Shown in pieces: positions 1 to 7,887 of a stretch of DNA of 35,951 bases. Position 1 is the first letter of the stretch. The number at the start of each line of letters is the position of its first letter. The notes under the pieces were generated by a model. The model was given only the letters and a program-made list of their open reading frames with translations, searched no databases and was not told the DNA's origin. A program made the position numbers and the translations under genes. Source of the stretch: Prochlorococcus sp. AG-402-M18 (GTDB lineage: Bacteria > Cyanobacteriota > Cyanobacteriia > PCC-6307 > Cyanobiaceae); the NCBI GenBank assembly GCA_003216595.1, contig QCIQ01000016.1:1-35951 (forward strand). Reading direction: 5' to 3'.

Positions 1-83
1 TGGATCATATTTTAGATTGTAAGTAAAGATTAAACTTTCTGTTATCAAAGTCCAAAAAGTATACAAACGCACAAATAATCAAA

Positions 84-1670
84 ATGAAATCACCTCTATC
101 TTATTTTTTAATATTAGGAATAATAGTTATATCAATTTTTACAGGTACATTTATCTGGCGCAATAAGCATCTCCAGCAAATACAAAATTTCAATGAACAA
201 TCATTTAATGCTCCAGTTTCCTCAAAATATATCCCATCAAATACTGATCTAGTTTTTCACTGGAAAATCAATCCAGATACATTTCCAAAATACATCGAAA
301 ATTATCAAGATAAAATCAGTAAACATACTATCAATAAAAAAGTAAGTTTGATTAGAGATTCTTCTTTTAAATTAATTAATCTTGATTTTGCAAGAGACAT
401 CTCAAAATGGGTAGGCGATTACGGGAGCTTTGCTGTGATTGATTCGAAAAAACAACCTCTCAATGATTGGATTATGGTCTTAGCAATAAAAGAAGATGCC
501 AATATCGGAAAGGAATTAGAATCTATTGTTGGCCCAAAAATTATTGACGAGAATAATATCCAAAGCAATAAATCAAGCGCTTCAACAACAGAAATAATCT
601 CAAAAAAAATTAATTCAAGTAAATCAATTTACTTTGCAAATGACGAAAATAATCTTTTAATAGCATCCAATCCGAAAATCATACAATCGTCAATAGAGAA
701 ACTAGATAGCAATATATTAAATACAAAAAAGAAGTATAAGAATATTCAATTAAAGGATAATCTTAAAGATGGGATATTATTATTAGAAATGTCTCCAAAG
801 AAGATTTTAAATCTAATTGGTCAAGAAGAAAATTTATTTGAAATAAATGAGATAGATAATTTAATATCTTCTATAAATTTAGATAGAAATAAATTAAACT
901 TAGAAGGGATCATATCTTATAATATTAAGGCAAAAATGCCAGTTAAAAATATTAATTATAATTTAATTGATATAAACAAAGAATCTATATTATTTGAAGA
1001 TTTTATATTAGTTGACAATCCTAATCAGTATTTCAGGAAAGATTCTAAGCATCCTTATCAAAAGCTTATAGCGTCTCTTATTCAAGAATCAACAACTTCC
1101 GATTATTCTAACCTTTTCAAAATAATCCTTGAAAACTCTAAAGGAAATTTGATTTGGATAAACGATAAAGACTGGTTGGTTTTGACTAGAAAATCTGATA
1201 CCAACAAAACAGATATAAGTGATATTCTCAAAAAAGAGAACTTTTTAAATTCAAATTTAGATTTTAAAGGCAGGAATCTAGAGATTTGGTCAAAAATAAG
1301 TACAGATGAAAGTCAAAAATATGAGCTAAAAGAAAATATTGAGGCAATTATTGAAGAAGATGAAGAGACTTATATTTGGAGCCAGAACTTATCTTCTGTT
1401 TCAGATTTTGATAATGCAAGTTACTTAAAAAATTATTCCTATAATAAACAGAATATAGATGGAGTTAATGATTTTGATGATGTTCTAAGAATACATTTAG
1501 GGGGGGGGAAAACTAAGATATTTTTAAATAATTTCTATCCATATATCTTATTACAAACTATGCTAGGTAACAAAATATCTCCCCCTCAGAATATTGATAT
1601 ATCTATTGCAGTCCCTACAATTAATTATCCAGACTTCATTAAAGTTAAAATCAACTTAAAAACAAGTTAA
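84..1670 (+). CDS. DUF3352 family membrane-anchored protein
   Basis: 528-residue protein of unknown function that I recognise as a DUF3352-type protein of cyanobacteria. Residues about 6-25 form one strongly hydrophobic segment followed by Arg-Asn-Lys, so it is probably an N-terminal anchor or uncleaved signal, with the rest soluble and outside the cytoplasm. The body is Asn/Lys/Ile/Ser-rich with no catalytic motif that I recognise. The ATG start lacks a Shine-Dalgarno sequence but sits just before the hydrophobic segment, which suits the family. A run of nine G at 1500-1508 inside the gene encodes Gly-Gly-Gly and is odd in so AT-rich a gene. The gene stands alone upstream of gltA. Family call fairly sure; function unknown. 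Confidence 0.75.
   Translation: MKSPLSYFLILGIIVISIFTGTFIWRNKHLQQIQNFNEQSFNAPVSSKYIPSNTDLVFHWKINPDTFPKYIENYQDKISKHTINKKVSLIRDSSFKLINLDFARDISKWVGDYGSFAVIDSKKQPLNDWIMVLAIKEDANIGKELESIVGPKIIDENNIQSNKSSASTTEIISKKINSSKSIYFANDENNLLIASNPKIIQSSIEKLDSNILNTKKKYKNIQLKDNLKDGILLLEMSPKKILNLIGQEENLFEINEIDNLISSINLDRNKLNLEGIISYNIKAKMPVKNINYNLIDINKESILFEDFILVDNPNQYFRKDSKHPYQKLIASLIQESTTSDYSNLFKIILENSKGNLIWINDKDWLVLTRKSDTNKTDISDILKKENFLNSNLDFKGRNLEIWSKISTDESQKYELKENIEAIIEEDEETYIWSQNLSSVSDFDNASYLKNYSYNKQNIDGVNDFDDVLRIHLGGGKTKIFLNNFYPYILLQTMLGNKISPPQNIDISIAVPTINYPDFIKVKINLKTS
1500..1508 (+). repeat. Poly-G tract inside the DUF3352 gene
   Basis: Nine consecutive G residues, read in frame as three Gly codons near residues 473-475 of the DUF3352 protein. 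A gain or loss of one base would shift the frame and remove the last 50 or so residues. Confidence 0.9.
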
Positions 1671-1770
1671 TAAAAAATTTAAAGTGCTATATTCATAATA
1701 TAGATTAAGTCTATACAATAAAGTTCAAGTTGAAAATTATTTTTTCCAATTGAACAGAAAAATTATTTTG

Positions 1771-1787
1771 AAGGAGCTAAAGCCATA
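1771..1787 (+). promoter_or_regulatory. Shine-Dalgarno AAGGAG before a possible ATA start of gltA
   Basis: AAGGAG at 1771-1776, then an 8-nt spacer and ATA at 1785 in frame with gltA. No ATG, GTG or TTG occurs in this frame between the upstream stop (1731-1733) and the TTG at 1812, which itself has no such motif in front. Confidence 0.55.
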
Positions 1788-1811
1788 GATAACGAACAAA
1801 AGACAACTAAT

Positions 1812-2939
1812 TTGGTTCTAAAGCCAGGCTTGGAAGGTGTTCCAGTAACCAACTCAGGGATATGCGAAATCAATGGAACAGAGGGAAAGCTGAACTACAG
1901 AGGTTATCCAATATCTGAGCTAGCCCAAAAAAGTAGTTTTTTAGAAACTGCATTTCTTTTGATATGGGGAGAACTTCCCACTGAAAATGAGCTTCGGAAG
2001 TTTGAAGAGGACGTTCAAATGCATAGACGAGTGAGCTTTCGAATTAGAGATATGCTCAAGTGTTTTCCAGAATCTGGGCATCCGATGGATGCCTTGCAAG
2101 CAAGTGCTGCATCACTAGGCCTCTTTTATTCTCGAAGAGCAATTGATGATCCTAAATATATCTACGACGCAGTAGTGAGATTAATCGCAAAAATTCCAAC
2201 CATGGTTGCTGCTTTCGAGCAAATAAGAAAAGGAGATGATCCAATTCAACCCCAGGATGATTTACCGTATTCTTCTAATTTCCTTTATATGCTCACCGAG
2301 AGGGAACCAAATCCTCTTGCAGCAAGAGTTTTCGACAGATGTTTAATTCTTCATGCCGAGCACAGTCTCAATGCGAGTACGTTTAGCGCAAGAGTAACAG
2401 CAAGCACTCTAACTGATCCTTATGCAGTAGTAGCCTCTGCCGTTGGGACATTAGCTGGTCCTCTTCATGGAGGGGCTAATGAAGATGTTATTGCAATGCT
2501 AGAAGAAATTGGAAAACCTAATAAAGCCTCTTCATTTCTCAATGATGCAATTGCAAAAAAAAGGAAAATCATGGGCTTTGGGCACAGAGAATATCGTGTC
2601 AAAGATCCTAGAGCAACAATTTTGCAAGCCTTCGCAGAGGAACTTTTCTCGGAATTTGGTAAAGATGAAATGTATGAAGTAGCCAAAGCACTTGAAGAAG
2701 AGGCTATTTCAAAACTTGGGCCAAAAGGTATATTCCCAAATGTTGACTTTTATTCCGGACTTGTTTATCGAAAGCTCGGTATTCCTCGAGATTTGTTTAC
2801 CCCTGTTTTTGCAATTTCAAGAGTTGCTGGTTGGTTGGCTCACTGGAGAGAGCAACTTGGAGCAAATAGAATTTTTAGACCATCACAAATTTATGAAGGA
2901 GAAAAAATCAGAAATTGGCAGCCTCTCGAGAGCAGATAA
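1812..2939 (+). CDS. gltA: Citrate synthase
   Basis: Condenses acetyl-CoA and oxaloacetate to citrate, the entry to the (incomplete) cyanobacterial TCA pathway that supplies 2-oxoglutarate for nitrogen assimilation. The three catalytic residues are visible: His219 in GPLHGGAN, His258 in GFGHREY and Asp312 in NVDFYSG, and HAEHSLNAST (181-190) is the family signature. Length of 375 is normal for the short bacterial type. The start shown is the first TTG, which has no ribosome binding site. The frame stays open upstream, and an ATA at 1785 lies 8 nt after a perfect AAGGAG (1771-1776), giving 384 residues; I think that is the likelier true start. The gene lies 75 bp upstream of ndhA on the same strand. 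Confidence 0.95.
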   Translation: MVLKPGLEGVPVTNSGICEINGTEGKLNYRGYPISELAQKSSFLETAFLLIWGELPTENELRKFEEDVQMHRRVSFRIRDMLKCFPESGHPMDALQASAASLGLFYSRRAIDDPKYIYDAVVRLIAKIPTMVAAFEQIRKGDDPIQPQDDLPYSSNFLYMLTEREPNPLAARVFDRCLILHAEHSLNASTFSARVTASTLTDPYAVVASAVGTLAGPLHGGANEDVIAMLEEIGKPNKASSFLNDAIAKKRKIMGFGHREYRVKDPRATILQAFAEELFSEFGKDEMYEVAKALEEEAISKLGPKGIFPNVDFYSGLVYRKLGIPRDLFTPVFAISRVAGWLAHWREQLGANRIFRPSQIYEGEKIRNWQPLESR

Positions 2940-2978
2940 TTTGAAATTTATTTTTTCCGAATTTAGAATTAATTCAAA

Positions 2979-2998
2979 ATTACACTAACCTTTGTAAT
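2979..2998. promoter_or_regulatory. Inverted repeat ATTACA-N8-TGTAAT upstream of ndhA
   Basis: Perfect six-base arms around eight bases, 17 bp before the ndhA start. TTCAAA (2973-2978) and TAATAG (2995-3000), separated by 16 bp, could serve as -35 and -10 elements, so the repeat would overlap the promoter. An operator role is inference. Confidence 0.35.
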
Positions 2999-3014
2999 AG
3001 ATTAAATATCAGAA

Positions 3015-4133
3015 GTGAATTCAGGTATAGACCTTGAAATGAGTTTTACCCAAGGCGTTCAAAACCTTGGTTTATCTCATGAATTAGCACATCTTTTATG
3101 GATCCCTCTTCCAATGCTTTTAGTATTGGTTTCGGCTGTCATTGGTGTATTAGTAACGGTTTGGCTTGAACGAAAAATTTCCGCAGCAGCTCAACAAAGA
3201 ATTGGGCCTGAATATGCAGGTGCTCTTGGTATTCTGCAGCCAATGGCAGACGGTTTGAAACTTTTAGTAAAAGAAGACATTATTCCTGCAAGAGCAGACA
3301 GTGTTCTATTTACAGTTGGGCCGATATTAGTTTTAGTTCCGGTAATTATATCTTGGTTAATTGTTCCTTTTGGTCAAAATCTTCTAATTAGCAATGTAGG
3401 CATAGGAATCTTTTTGTGGATTGCTTTAAGTAGTATTCAACCTATTGGTCTTTTGATGAGTGGCTATTCTTCTAATAATAAATATTCTTTGCTTGGTGGA
3501 CTTAGAGCTGCCGCTCAATCAATTAGTTATGAAATTCCACTAGCGCTAGCGGTTTTGGCAATAGTTATGATGAGCAATTCATTGAGTACTATTGATATAG
3601 TTGAGCAACAAAATACTGCTGGTTTTCTTAGTTGGAATATATGGCGACAACCTGTAGGTTTTATTATTTTTTGGATCTGTGCATTAGCTGAATGTGAGAG
3701 ACTACCTTTTGATTTACCGGAGGCAGAAGAAGAACTTGTAGCTGGTTATCAAACTGAGTATGCAGGTATGAAATTTGCTCTGTTTTACTTGGCTGGATAC
3801 ATAAATCTAGTTTTATCTGCTTTGCTTGTTTCCGTTCTTTACTTAGGAGGATGGGGTTTTCCAATCTCAATTGATTGGTTTTCATCTTTGATAGGTCTTT
3901 CAATTGATAATCCATTAGTTCAAATTATTGCTGCGTCTCTTGGAATTGTTATGACAATCCTCAAAGCTTATTTACTGGTTTTTTTAGCAATTTTATTGAG
4001 ATGGACTACTCCAAGAGTGCGGATTGATCAACTACTTGATTTAGGATGGAAGTTTCTTTTACCTATTTCGTTGGTCAATTTACTTGTAACTGCTTCACTT
4101 AAATTAGCTTTTCCCATGACATTTGGCGGATAA
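3015..4133 (+). CDS. ndhA: NDH-1 subunit A (NAD(P)H-quinone oxidoreductase subunit 1)
   Basis: Membrane subunit at the joint between the peripheral and membrane arms of the thylakoid NDH-1 complex, helping form the plastoquinone site. 372 residues with about eight hydrophobic helices. The family signatures are clear: [20 protein letters not shown] near 54-73, and the acidic loop [22 protein letters not shown] that lies next to the quinone channel. The start is a GTG, with the reading beginning [11 protein letters not shown]; a Met nine residues in is a less likely alternative. First gene of the conserved cyanobacterial order ndhA-I-G-E, downstream of gltA. Function and family are certain. Confidence 0.98.
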   Translation: MNSGIDLEMSFTQGVQNLGLSHELAHLLWIPLPMLLVLVSAVIGVLVTVWLERKISAAAQQRIGPEYAGALGILQPMADGLKLLVKEDIIPARADSVLFTVGPILVLVPVIISWLIVPFGQNLLISNVGIGIFLWIALSSIQPIGLLMSGYSSNNKYSLLGGLRAAAQSISYEIPLALAVLAIVMMSNSLSTIDIVEQQNTAGFLSWNIWRQPVGFIIFWICALAECERLPFDLPEAEEELVAGYQTEYAGMKFALFYLAGYINLVLSALLVSVLYLGGWGFPISIDWFSSLIGLSIDNPLVQIIAASLGIVMTILKAYLLVFLAILLRWTTPRVRIDQLLDLGWKFLLPISLVNLLVTASLKLAFPMTFGG

Positions 4134-4171
4134 AAGAAAAACAACACAATTGCTAGTTTTCTTAAGTAAAA

Positions 4172-4213
4172 GTACCTACATTTACTTGAAAAAAACTGTA
4201 TAATGACTAATGT
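4172..4213 (+). promoter_or_regulatory. NtcA-type promoter candidate in front of ndhI
   Basis: GTA (4172-4174), eight bases and TAC (4183-4185) match the NtcA consensus GTAN8TAC exactly. Twenty-two bases later, TAATGT (4208-4213) fits the TAN3T -10 box of NtcA-activated promoters. A second, very good -10, TATAAT, lies at 4199-4204 but is only 13 bases from the site. Either could start a transcript of ndhI-G-E inside the operon. The match is seen in the sequence; use by NtcA is inference. Confidence 0.4.
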
Positions 4214-4242
4214 AAATAGAGGCCGCCGGCAGCAAATTTAAT

Positions 4243-4896
4243 ATGCTTGGTTTCCTTGAAAAAGTTGCCGACTACACTAAAGAAGCAGTCAGTGCAGCGA
4301 AATATTTAGTTGATGGACTAGGGGTTACCTTTGACCACATGCGTCGAAGACCTGTAACTATTCAATATCCTTACGAAAAACTAATTCCCTCTGAGCGTTA
4401 TAGAGGAAGGATTCATTATGAATTTGACAAATGTATTGCTTGTGAAGTTTGTGTAAGGGTATGCCCAATTAATCTTCCAGTTGTTGATTGGGTAATGAAT
4501 AAAGAAACCAAGAAAAAAGAATTGAGAAATTATTCTATTGACTTTGGTGCATGTATTTTTTGTGGAAATTGCGTTGAGTATTGCCCTACAAATTGCTTAT
4601 CAATGACAGAAGAGTATGAACTAGCTGCCTTTGATAGACATAGCCTTAATTACGATAATGTTGCTCTTGGAAGACTACCAACAAGTGTAACTTCAGATCC
4701 ATCAGTACGGCCTCTCAGAGAATTAGCTTATTTACCAGATGGCATAATGGACCCTCATGAATTATCTGCCAACCAAAAAAGAGCAGGTAAACTTCCTAGT
4801 CAGATAATAAAAGAACTGCAAACCAAGAAATCAAAAGAAGAAGATAATAATAATTCGTCAGATATCCTTCCAAATAAATTAGATTCTACTAATTAA
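4243..4896 (+). CDS. ndhI: NDH-1 subunit I (2 x [4Fe-4S] ferredoxin-like subunit)
   Basis: Peripheral-arm subunit that carries electrons towards plastoquinone through two [4Fe-4S] clusters. The ligands are all present: Cys64, 67, 70 and 74 in [12 protein letters not shown], and Cys104, 107, 110 and 114 in [12 protein letters not shown]. 217 residues, with the usual amphipathic N-terminus and a charged, Asn/Lys-rich C-terminal tail (about 185-217) that is probably disordered. The ATG start has no close Shine-Dalgarno. A 109-bp gap separates it from ndhA and holds a candidate internal promoter; its stop overlaps the ndhG start by one base (TAATG). Confidence 0.98.
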   Translation: MLGFLEKVADYTKEAVSAAKYLVDGLGVTFDHMRRRPVTIQYPYEKLIPSERYRGRIHYEFDKCIACEVCVRVCPINLPVVDWVMNKETKKKELRNYSIDFGACIFCGNCVEYCPTNCLSMTEEYELAAFDRHSLNYDNVALGRLPTSVTSDPSVRPLRELAYLPDGIMDPHELSANQKRAGKLPSQIIKELQTKKSKEEDNNNSSDILPNKLDSTN

Positions 4897-5498
4897 TGAA
4901 TATTGCTTATTCAACAGAATTAATTTGCTTTTTAATTCTTAGTTCTGTCATAATTTCTGGAAGTTTGGCAGTTGTTTTATTAGAAAATATTGTTTACTCA
5001 GCATTTTTACTAGGCGGAGTATTTATGGCTGTAGCAGGTTTATATCTTTTACTAAATGCTAGCTTTGTCGCTGCAGCTCAAGTTCTTGTATATGTAGGAG
5101 CTGTAAATGTTTTAATATTATTTGCAATTATGTTGGTTAATAAGAAAGAAAAGTTAAAACCAATTGAAGGTCTTAAAACTAGAAAATTGATATCTGGTGG
5201 GGTATGTGGTGGATTATTAATTTTATTATTGCGAGTTAGCATTACCACTAATTGGAACTTACCTGGACCAACATCTATTGGCGAAGAAGCAACTGAGAGA
5301 ATTGGTGAACATCTTTTCACAGATTATTTATTACCTTTTGAACTTGCTTCGATTCTGTTATTAATGGCTATGATTGGAGCAATTGTTTTAGCAAGAAGAG
5401 ATGTCTCAATCCCAAAAGATGATATAAATGATTTCAATAATCAAAAGTCCTTAAGTGATAAGAAAATTCCTCTTCTTTCCGAAAATAGTTTAAAATGA
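4896..5498 (+). CDS. ndhG: NDH-1 subunit G (NAD(P)H-quinone oxidoreductase subunit 6)
   Basis: Small membrane-arm subunit of NDH-1. 200 residues with five hydrophobic helices and the conserved stretch [21 protein letters not shown] (about 59-79), which carries the pi-bulge helix typical of NuoJ/NdhG. The tail after residue 167 is hydrophilic. Its ATG overlaps the ndhI stop by one base, so translational coupling is likely; ndhE follows after 34 bp. Confidence 0.96.
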   Translation: MNIAYSTELICFLILSSVIISGSLAVVLLENIVYSAFLLGGVFMAVAGLYLLLNASFVAAAQVLVYVGAVNVLILFAIMLVNKKEKLKPIEGLKTRKLISGGVCGGLLILLLRVSITTNWNLPGPTSIGEEATERIGEHLFTDYLLPFELASILLLMAMIGAIVLARRDVSIPKDDINDFNNQKSLSDKKIPLLSENSLK

Positions 5499-5532
5499 AT
5501 TCAACTATATATATAAAATTTACTTACTAAAA

Positions 5533-5862
5533 ATGTTAGAAAATTCTATTGGGCCAGTACCTCTTCAAGCTTATCTCATAGTTGCTGCATTTCTTTTCTG
5601 TACAGGTGTCTGGGGACTAATAAATAGTCGAAATGCTGTACGAGTTTTAATGAGTATTGAATTAATGTTAAACGCAGTAAATATAAATCTTATGAGTTTT
5701 TCATCCTATATAGACGGATCAATAATTAGAGGGCAAGTATTTTCAATTTTTGTTATTACAGTAGCCGCGGCCGAGGCGGCTGTGGGACTCGCAATACTAC
5801 TTTCATTGTATAGAAATAGAGTTACTATTGATATGGAAAGTTTTAATCTACTTAAATGGTAG
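5533..5862 (+). CDS. ndhE: NDH-1 subunit E (NAD(P)H-quinone oxidoreductase subunit 4L)
   Basis: Three-helix membrane subunit equivalent to NuoK. 109 residues, close to the family's usual 100 or so. Two membrane glutamates expected to take part in proton translocation are visible in [14 protein letters not shown] and [13 protein letters not shown]. Last NDH gene of the ndhA-I-G-E cluster; the NAD kinase gene starts 9 bp after it, so the two are probably on one transcript. Confidence 0.97.
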   Translation: MLENSIGPVPLQAYLIVAAFLFCTGVWGLINSRNAVRVLMSIELMLNAVNINLMSFSSYIDGSIIRGQVFSIFVITVAAAEAAVGLAILLSLYRNRVTIDMESFNLLKW

Positions 5863-5871
5863 GTATAATCA

Positions 5872-6780
5872 ATGACATCAAATCTGATCTGGATCTTATA
5901 TAGATCAGATAGCGATACAGCATATAAGGAAACCTTAAATTGTAAAAAAATAATTGAAGGTTACGAAAAAAAAGTTCTATGTTCTGAAATAAGCAATGAA
6001 ACAAATAATATTAATCAATTATTTTCAGTATCTGAAATTCTACCGGAAATCGCTCTTGTTTTAGGAGGTGATGGAACAGTTTTAAGGGCAGCTAGATTTT
6101 TATCCCCCAAAAATATACCTATTTTAAGTTTCAATGTTGGAGGGAATTTAGGCTTTTTGACACACGATCGTCACATCTTAAAGCAAGAGAATTTTTGGGA
6201 AAGAGTTACAAATAATAGATTTAATATACAAAAAAGAATGATGCTTGAAGCAACAGTGTTTACCGAAAAGGATAATCATGAAAGCACAATTAAAGGATCA
6301 TTTTTTGCACTCAATGATTTTTATTTACGATCTTGCACAGATGAAATTGCACCTACTTGCAGCCTTGATCTTGAAATAGATGGTGAAGCTGTTGACAAAT
6401 ATAAAGGAGATGGACTCATCTTCTCAACCCCAACTGGTTCTACTGCTTACTCTATGGCAGCTGGAGGGCCAATAATACACCCTTCCTTAGATGGAATTAT
6501 CGTAAGTGCCATATGTCCGATGAGCCTTGCCAGTAGACCAATTGTGGTACCTCCTGAATCTCAATTAGTAATAAAACCAATAAGAGAAAATAAGCAAAAA
6601 ATAAAGTTATGGTTAGACGGATCTAGTGGATGTCTAATCGAATCTAATGATACATGCTTAATAAAGAAATCTAATCATTCAACCTCAATAATAATTTTAG
6701 ATGAAAATCTTTCTTATTATAAGACAATTACCCAAAAACTTCATTGGGCCAGCAGCCTTAATGAGAGAAATAAATACTAA
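5872..6780 (+). CDS. nadK: NAD kinase
   Basis: Phosphorylates NAD to NADP using ATP or polyphosphate. The GGDGT motif (residues 65-69) holds the catalytic Asp, Asn148-Asp149 take the place of the usual NE pair, and PTGSTAYS (187-194) is the second family block. 302 residues, normal for the cyanobacterial enzyme. Directly downstream of ndhE (9 bp) and 3 bp before a CYTH gene. Placing NADP synthesis next to a complex that handles photosynthetic reducing power is sensible, but any functional link is inference. Confidence 0.95.
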   Translation: MTSNLIWILYRSDSDTAYKETLNCKKIIEGYEKKVLCSEISNETNNINQLFSVSEILPEIALVLGGDGTVLRAARFLSPKNIPILSFNVGGNLGFLTHDRHILKQENFWERVTNNRFNIQKRMMLEATVFTEKDNHESTIKGSFFALNDFYLRSCTDEIAPTCSLDLEIDGEAVDKYKGDGLIFSTPTGSTAYSMAAGGPIIHPSLDGIIVSAICPMSLASRPIVVPPESQLVIKPIRENKQKIKLWLDGSSGCLIESNDTCLIKKSNHSTSIIILDENLSYYKTITQKLHWASSLNERNKY

Positions 6781-6783
6781 GTT

Positions 6784-7278
6784 ATGGGAATAGAAATCGA
6801 AAGAAGATTCTTAGTTAAAAATGAAGATTGGAAAGCTCAAGTCATAATAAGTGAAGGTTTTAGTCAAGCCTACTTAAATTCAACTGTAGATGAATGGGCA
6901 ACTAGAGTAAGAATAATAGACAATAAAAAAGCATACATAACATTAAAGTCCTCAATAAATGGATTAATAAACTATGAGTTTGAATATTCAATTCCTATAA
7001 AAGATGCTACTGAATTAATAAAATTATCAAAATACAAAATTACTAAAACTCGATATCAACTAAAAATCAATAAAAAAAATTGGGTGGTTGATCTTTTTAA
7101 TGGGTCAAATTCTCCTTTAAAAATTGCTGAAATTGAATTGAATGATGAATCCGAAGAAATTGAAATCCCATCATGGTGTGGGCAAGAGATAACAGGGATC
7201 AAATCATTAAGCAATGCCTCTCTTGCAAAAACACCTATTTCGCAGTTGACGGTCAAAGATCGAATGAAAATAAAATAA
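6784..7278 (+). CDS. CYTH domain (triphosphate tunnel metalloenzyme family) protein
   Basis: 164-residue single-domain member of the CYTH/TTM superfamily, whose bacterial members hydrolyse tripolyphosphate or act on triphosphates inside a beta-barrel tunnel. The start MGIEIERRFLV is the family hallmark, but the ExExK motif reads ExExR here (Glu4, Glu6, Arg8). Downstream Arg and Lys residues (TRVRI, AYITLKSS) and a Glu-rich strand (IAEIELNDESEEIEI) match the tunnel wall. It starts 3 bp after nadK, so the two are surely co-transcribed. The substrate is not known. Confidence 0.85.
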   Translation: MGIEIERRFLVKNEDWKAQVIISEGFSQAYLNSTVDEWATRVRIIDNKKAYITLKSSINGLINYEFEYSIPIKDATELIKLSKYKITKTRYQLKINKKNWVVDLFNGSNSPLKIAEIELNDESEEIEIPSWCGQEITGIKSLSNASLAKTPISQLTVKDRMKIK

Positions 7279-7372
7279 TCCCAAGCAAAAAGGCAATTCG
7301 TCCTTTAGATTGTCTTTATAATTATTGCTAGTAATTTCCAGCGACGTATGCATTCTTTGAAAGAGGTATAAC

Positions 7373-7525
7373 TTGTATGGTCTGTATGACACAGAAGGTA
7401 TCCTTCGCTTTACTTGTACTGACAAGGAAGCATGCATCGCATATGCAAAGTTATTTGAGTTGTCATCAATTGAATTTTCTTTAATGCCGTTATCAGATAT
7501 TAAAGAAGAAAACAATGAAACTTAG
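7373..7525 (+). CDS. Small conserved-looking protein, 50 aa
   Basis: An open frame TTG(7373)-TAG(7523-7525) of 50 codons, with a purine-rich ribosome binding site (AAGAGG, 7361-7366) six bases upstream and an in-frame stop just before it (7358-7360). The product begins LYGLYDTEGILRFT and goes on with CTDKEACIAYAKLFEL; I recall similar short hypothetical proteins from marine picocyanobacteria, but cannot search. It looks like a small folded alpha/beta peptide with an acidic tail. It ends 6 bp from the stop of the convergent PedR-like gene and fills a gap that would otherwise be empty. Function unknown. Confidence 0.6.
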   Translation: MYGLYDTEGILRFTCTDKEACIAYAKLFELSSIEFSLMPLSDIKEENNET

Positions 7526-7530
7526 ATCTT

Positions 7531-7812
7531 CTAAGAATCTGTTTCATCAGGCAATGAACAACAATTGAATCCATCCCTGCATATCTTTCCATGATCCATT
7601 GCCCAGTTCAATAAAGCCACTCTGTTTTTTGAACCTGTTTTTGTAAACATATTGCTCACATGATTGTCTACAGTTCTTTTGCTAATTGTCAGTTTTTCGG
7701 CAATCTCTTGATTAGTAAGGCCATCTGCAACCAATCCAATAATCTCCATTTCCCTAGCTGAGAGTCCCATATGGGACGAATTAGCGATCTCTCCTGTAAA
7801 CATTCCCCTCAC
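7531..7812 (-). CDS. LuxR-type HTH regulator, PedR-like
   Basis: 93-residue protein made almost entirely of a LuxR/GerE DNA-binding domain (about 15-72: LSAREMEIIGLVADGLTNQEIA and KRTVDNHVSNMFTKTG), with no receiver domain. This size and layout fit PedR of Synechocystis, which responds to photosynthetic electron transport through thioredoxin. A Cys78, Cys84, Cys85 group in the C-terminal tail could serve redox sensing here. The longest frame starts at GTG 7812; an ATG at 7803 is equally plausible. It diverges from metF across 75 bp and converges with the 50-aa gene. The HTH assignment is certain, PedR orthology likely. Confidence 0.85.
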   Translation of the reverse strand: MRGMFTGEIANSSHMGLSAREMEIIGLVADGLTNQEIAEKLTISKRTVDNHVSNMFTKTGSKNRVALLNWAMDHGKICRDGFNCCSLPDETDS

Positions 7813-7887
7813 TCACAACTCATTAATTAATACTACTTAGATTAGGGCCTTTAATCACCGATAGTAATTATCTAGTAAAAAATACAT

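Noticed and set aside
1687-1703. Hairpin CTATATT-CAT-AATATAG between the DUF3352 gene and gltA
   Set aside because: All A/T apart from one pair, with no T run; expected by chance in such DNA.
2692-2988. 98-codon frame overlapping the gltA 3' end
   Set aside because: Shadow frame of gltA; hydrophobic repeats reflect the other frame, and no start signal is present.
5763-5781. GC-rich inverted repeat AGCCGC-N7-GCGGCT within ndhE
   Set aside because: It encodes the conserved Ala/Glu-rich membrane helix, so alanine codons explain it; no T run follows.
7207-7515. 102-codon minus-strand frame between the CYTH gene and PedR
   Set aside because: It is antisense to the CYTH 3' end and to the 50-aa gene, which has the better ribosome binding site and composition.
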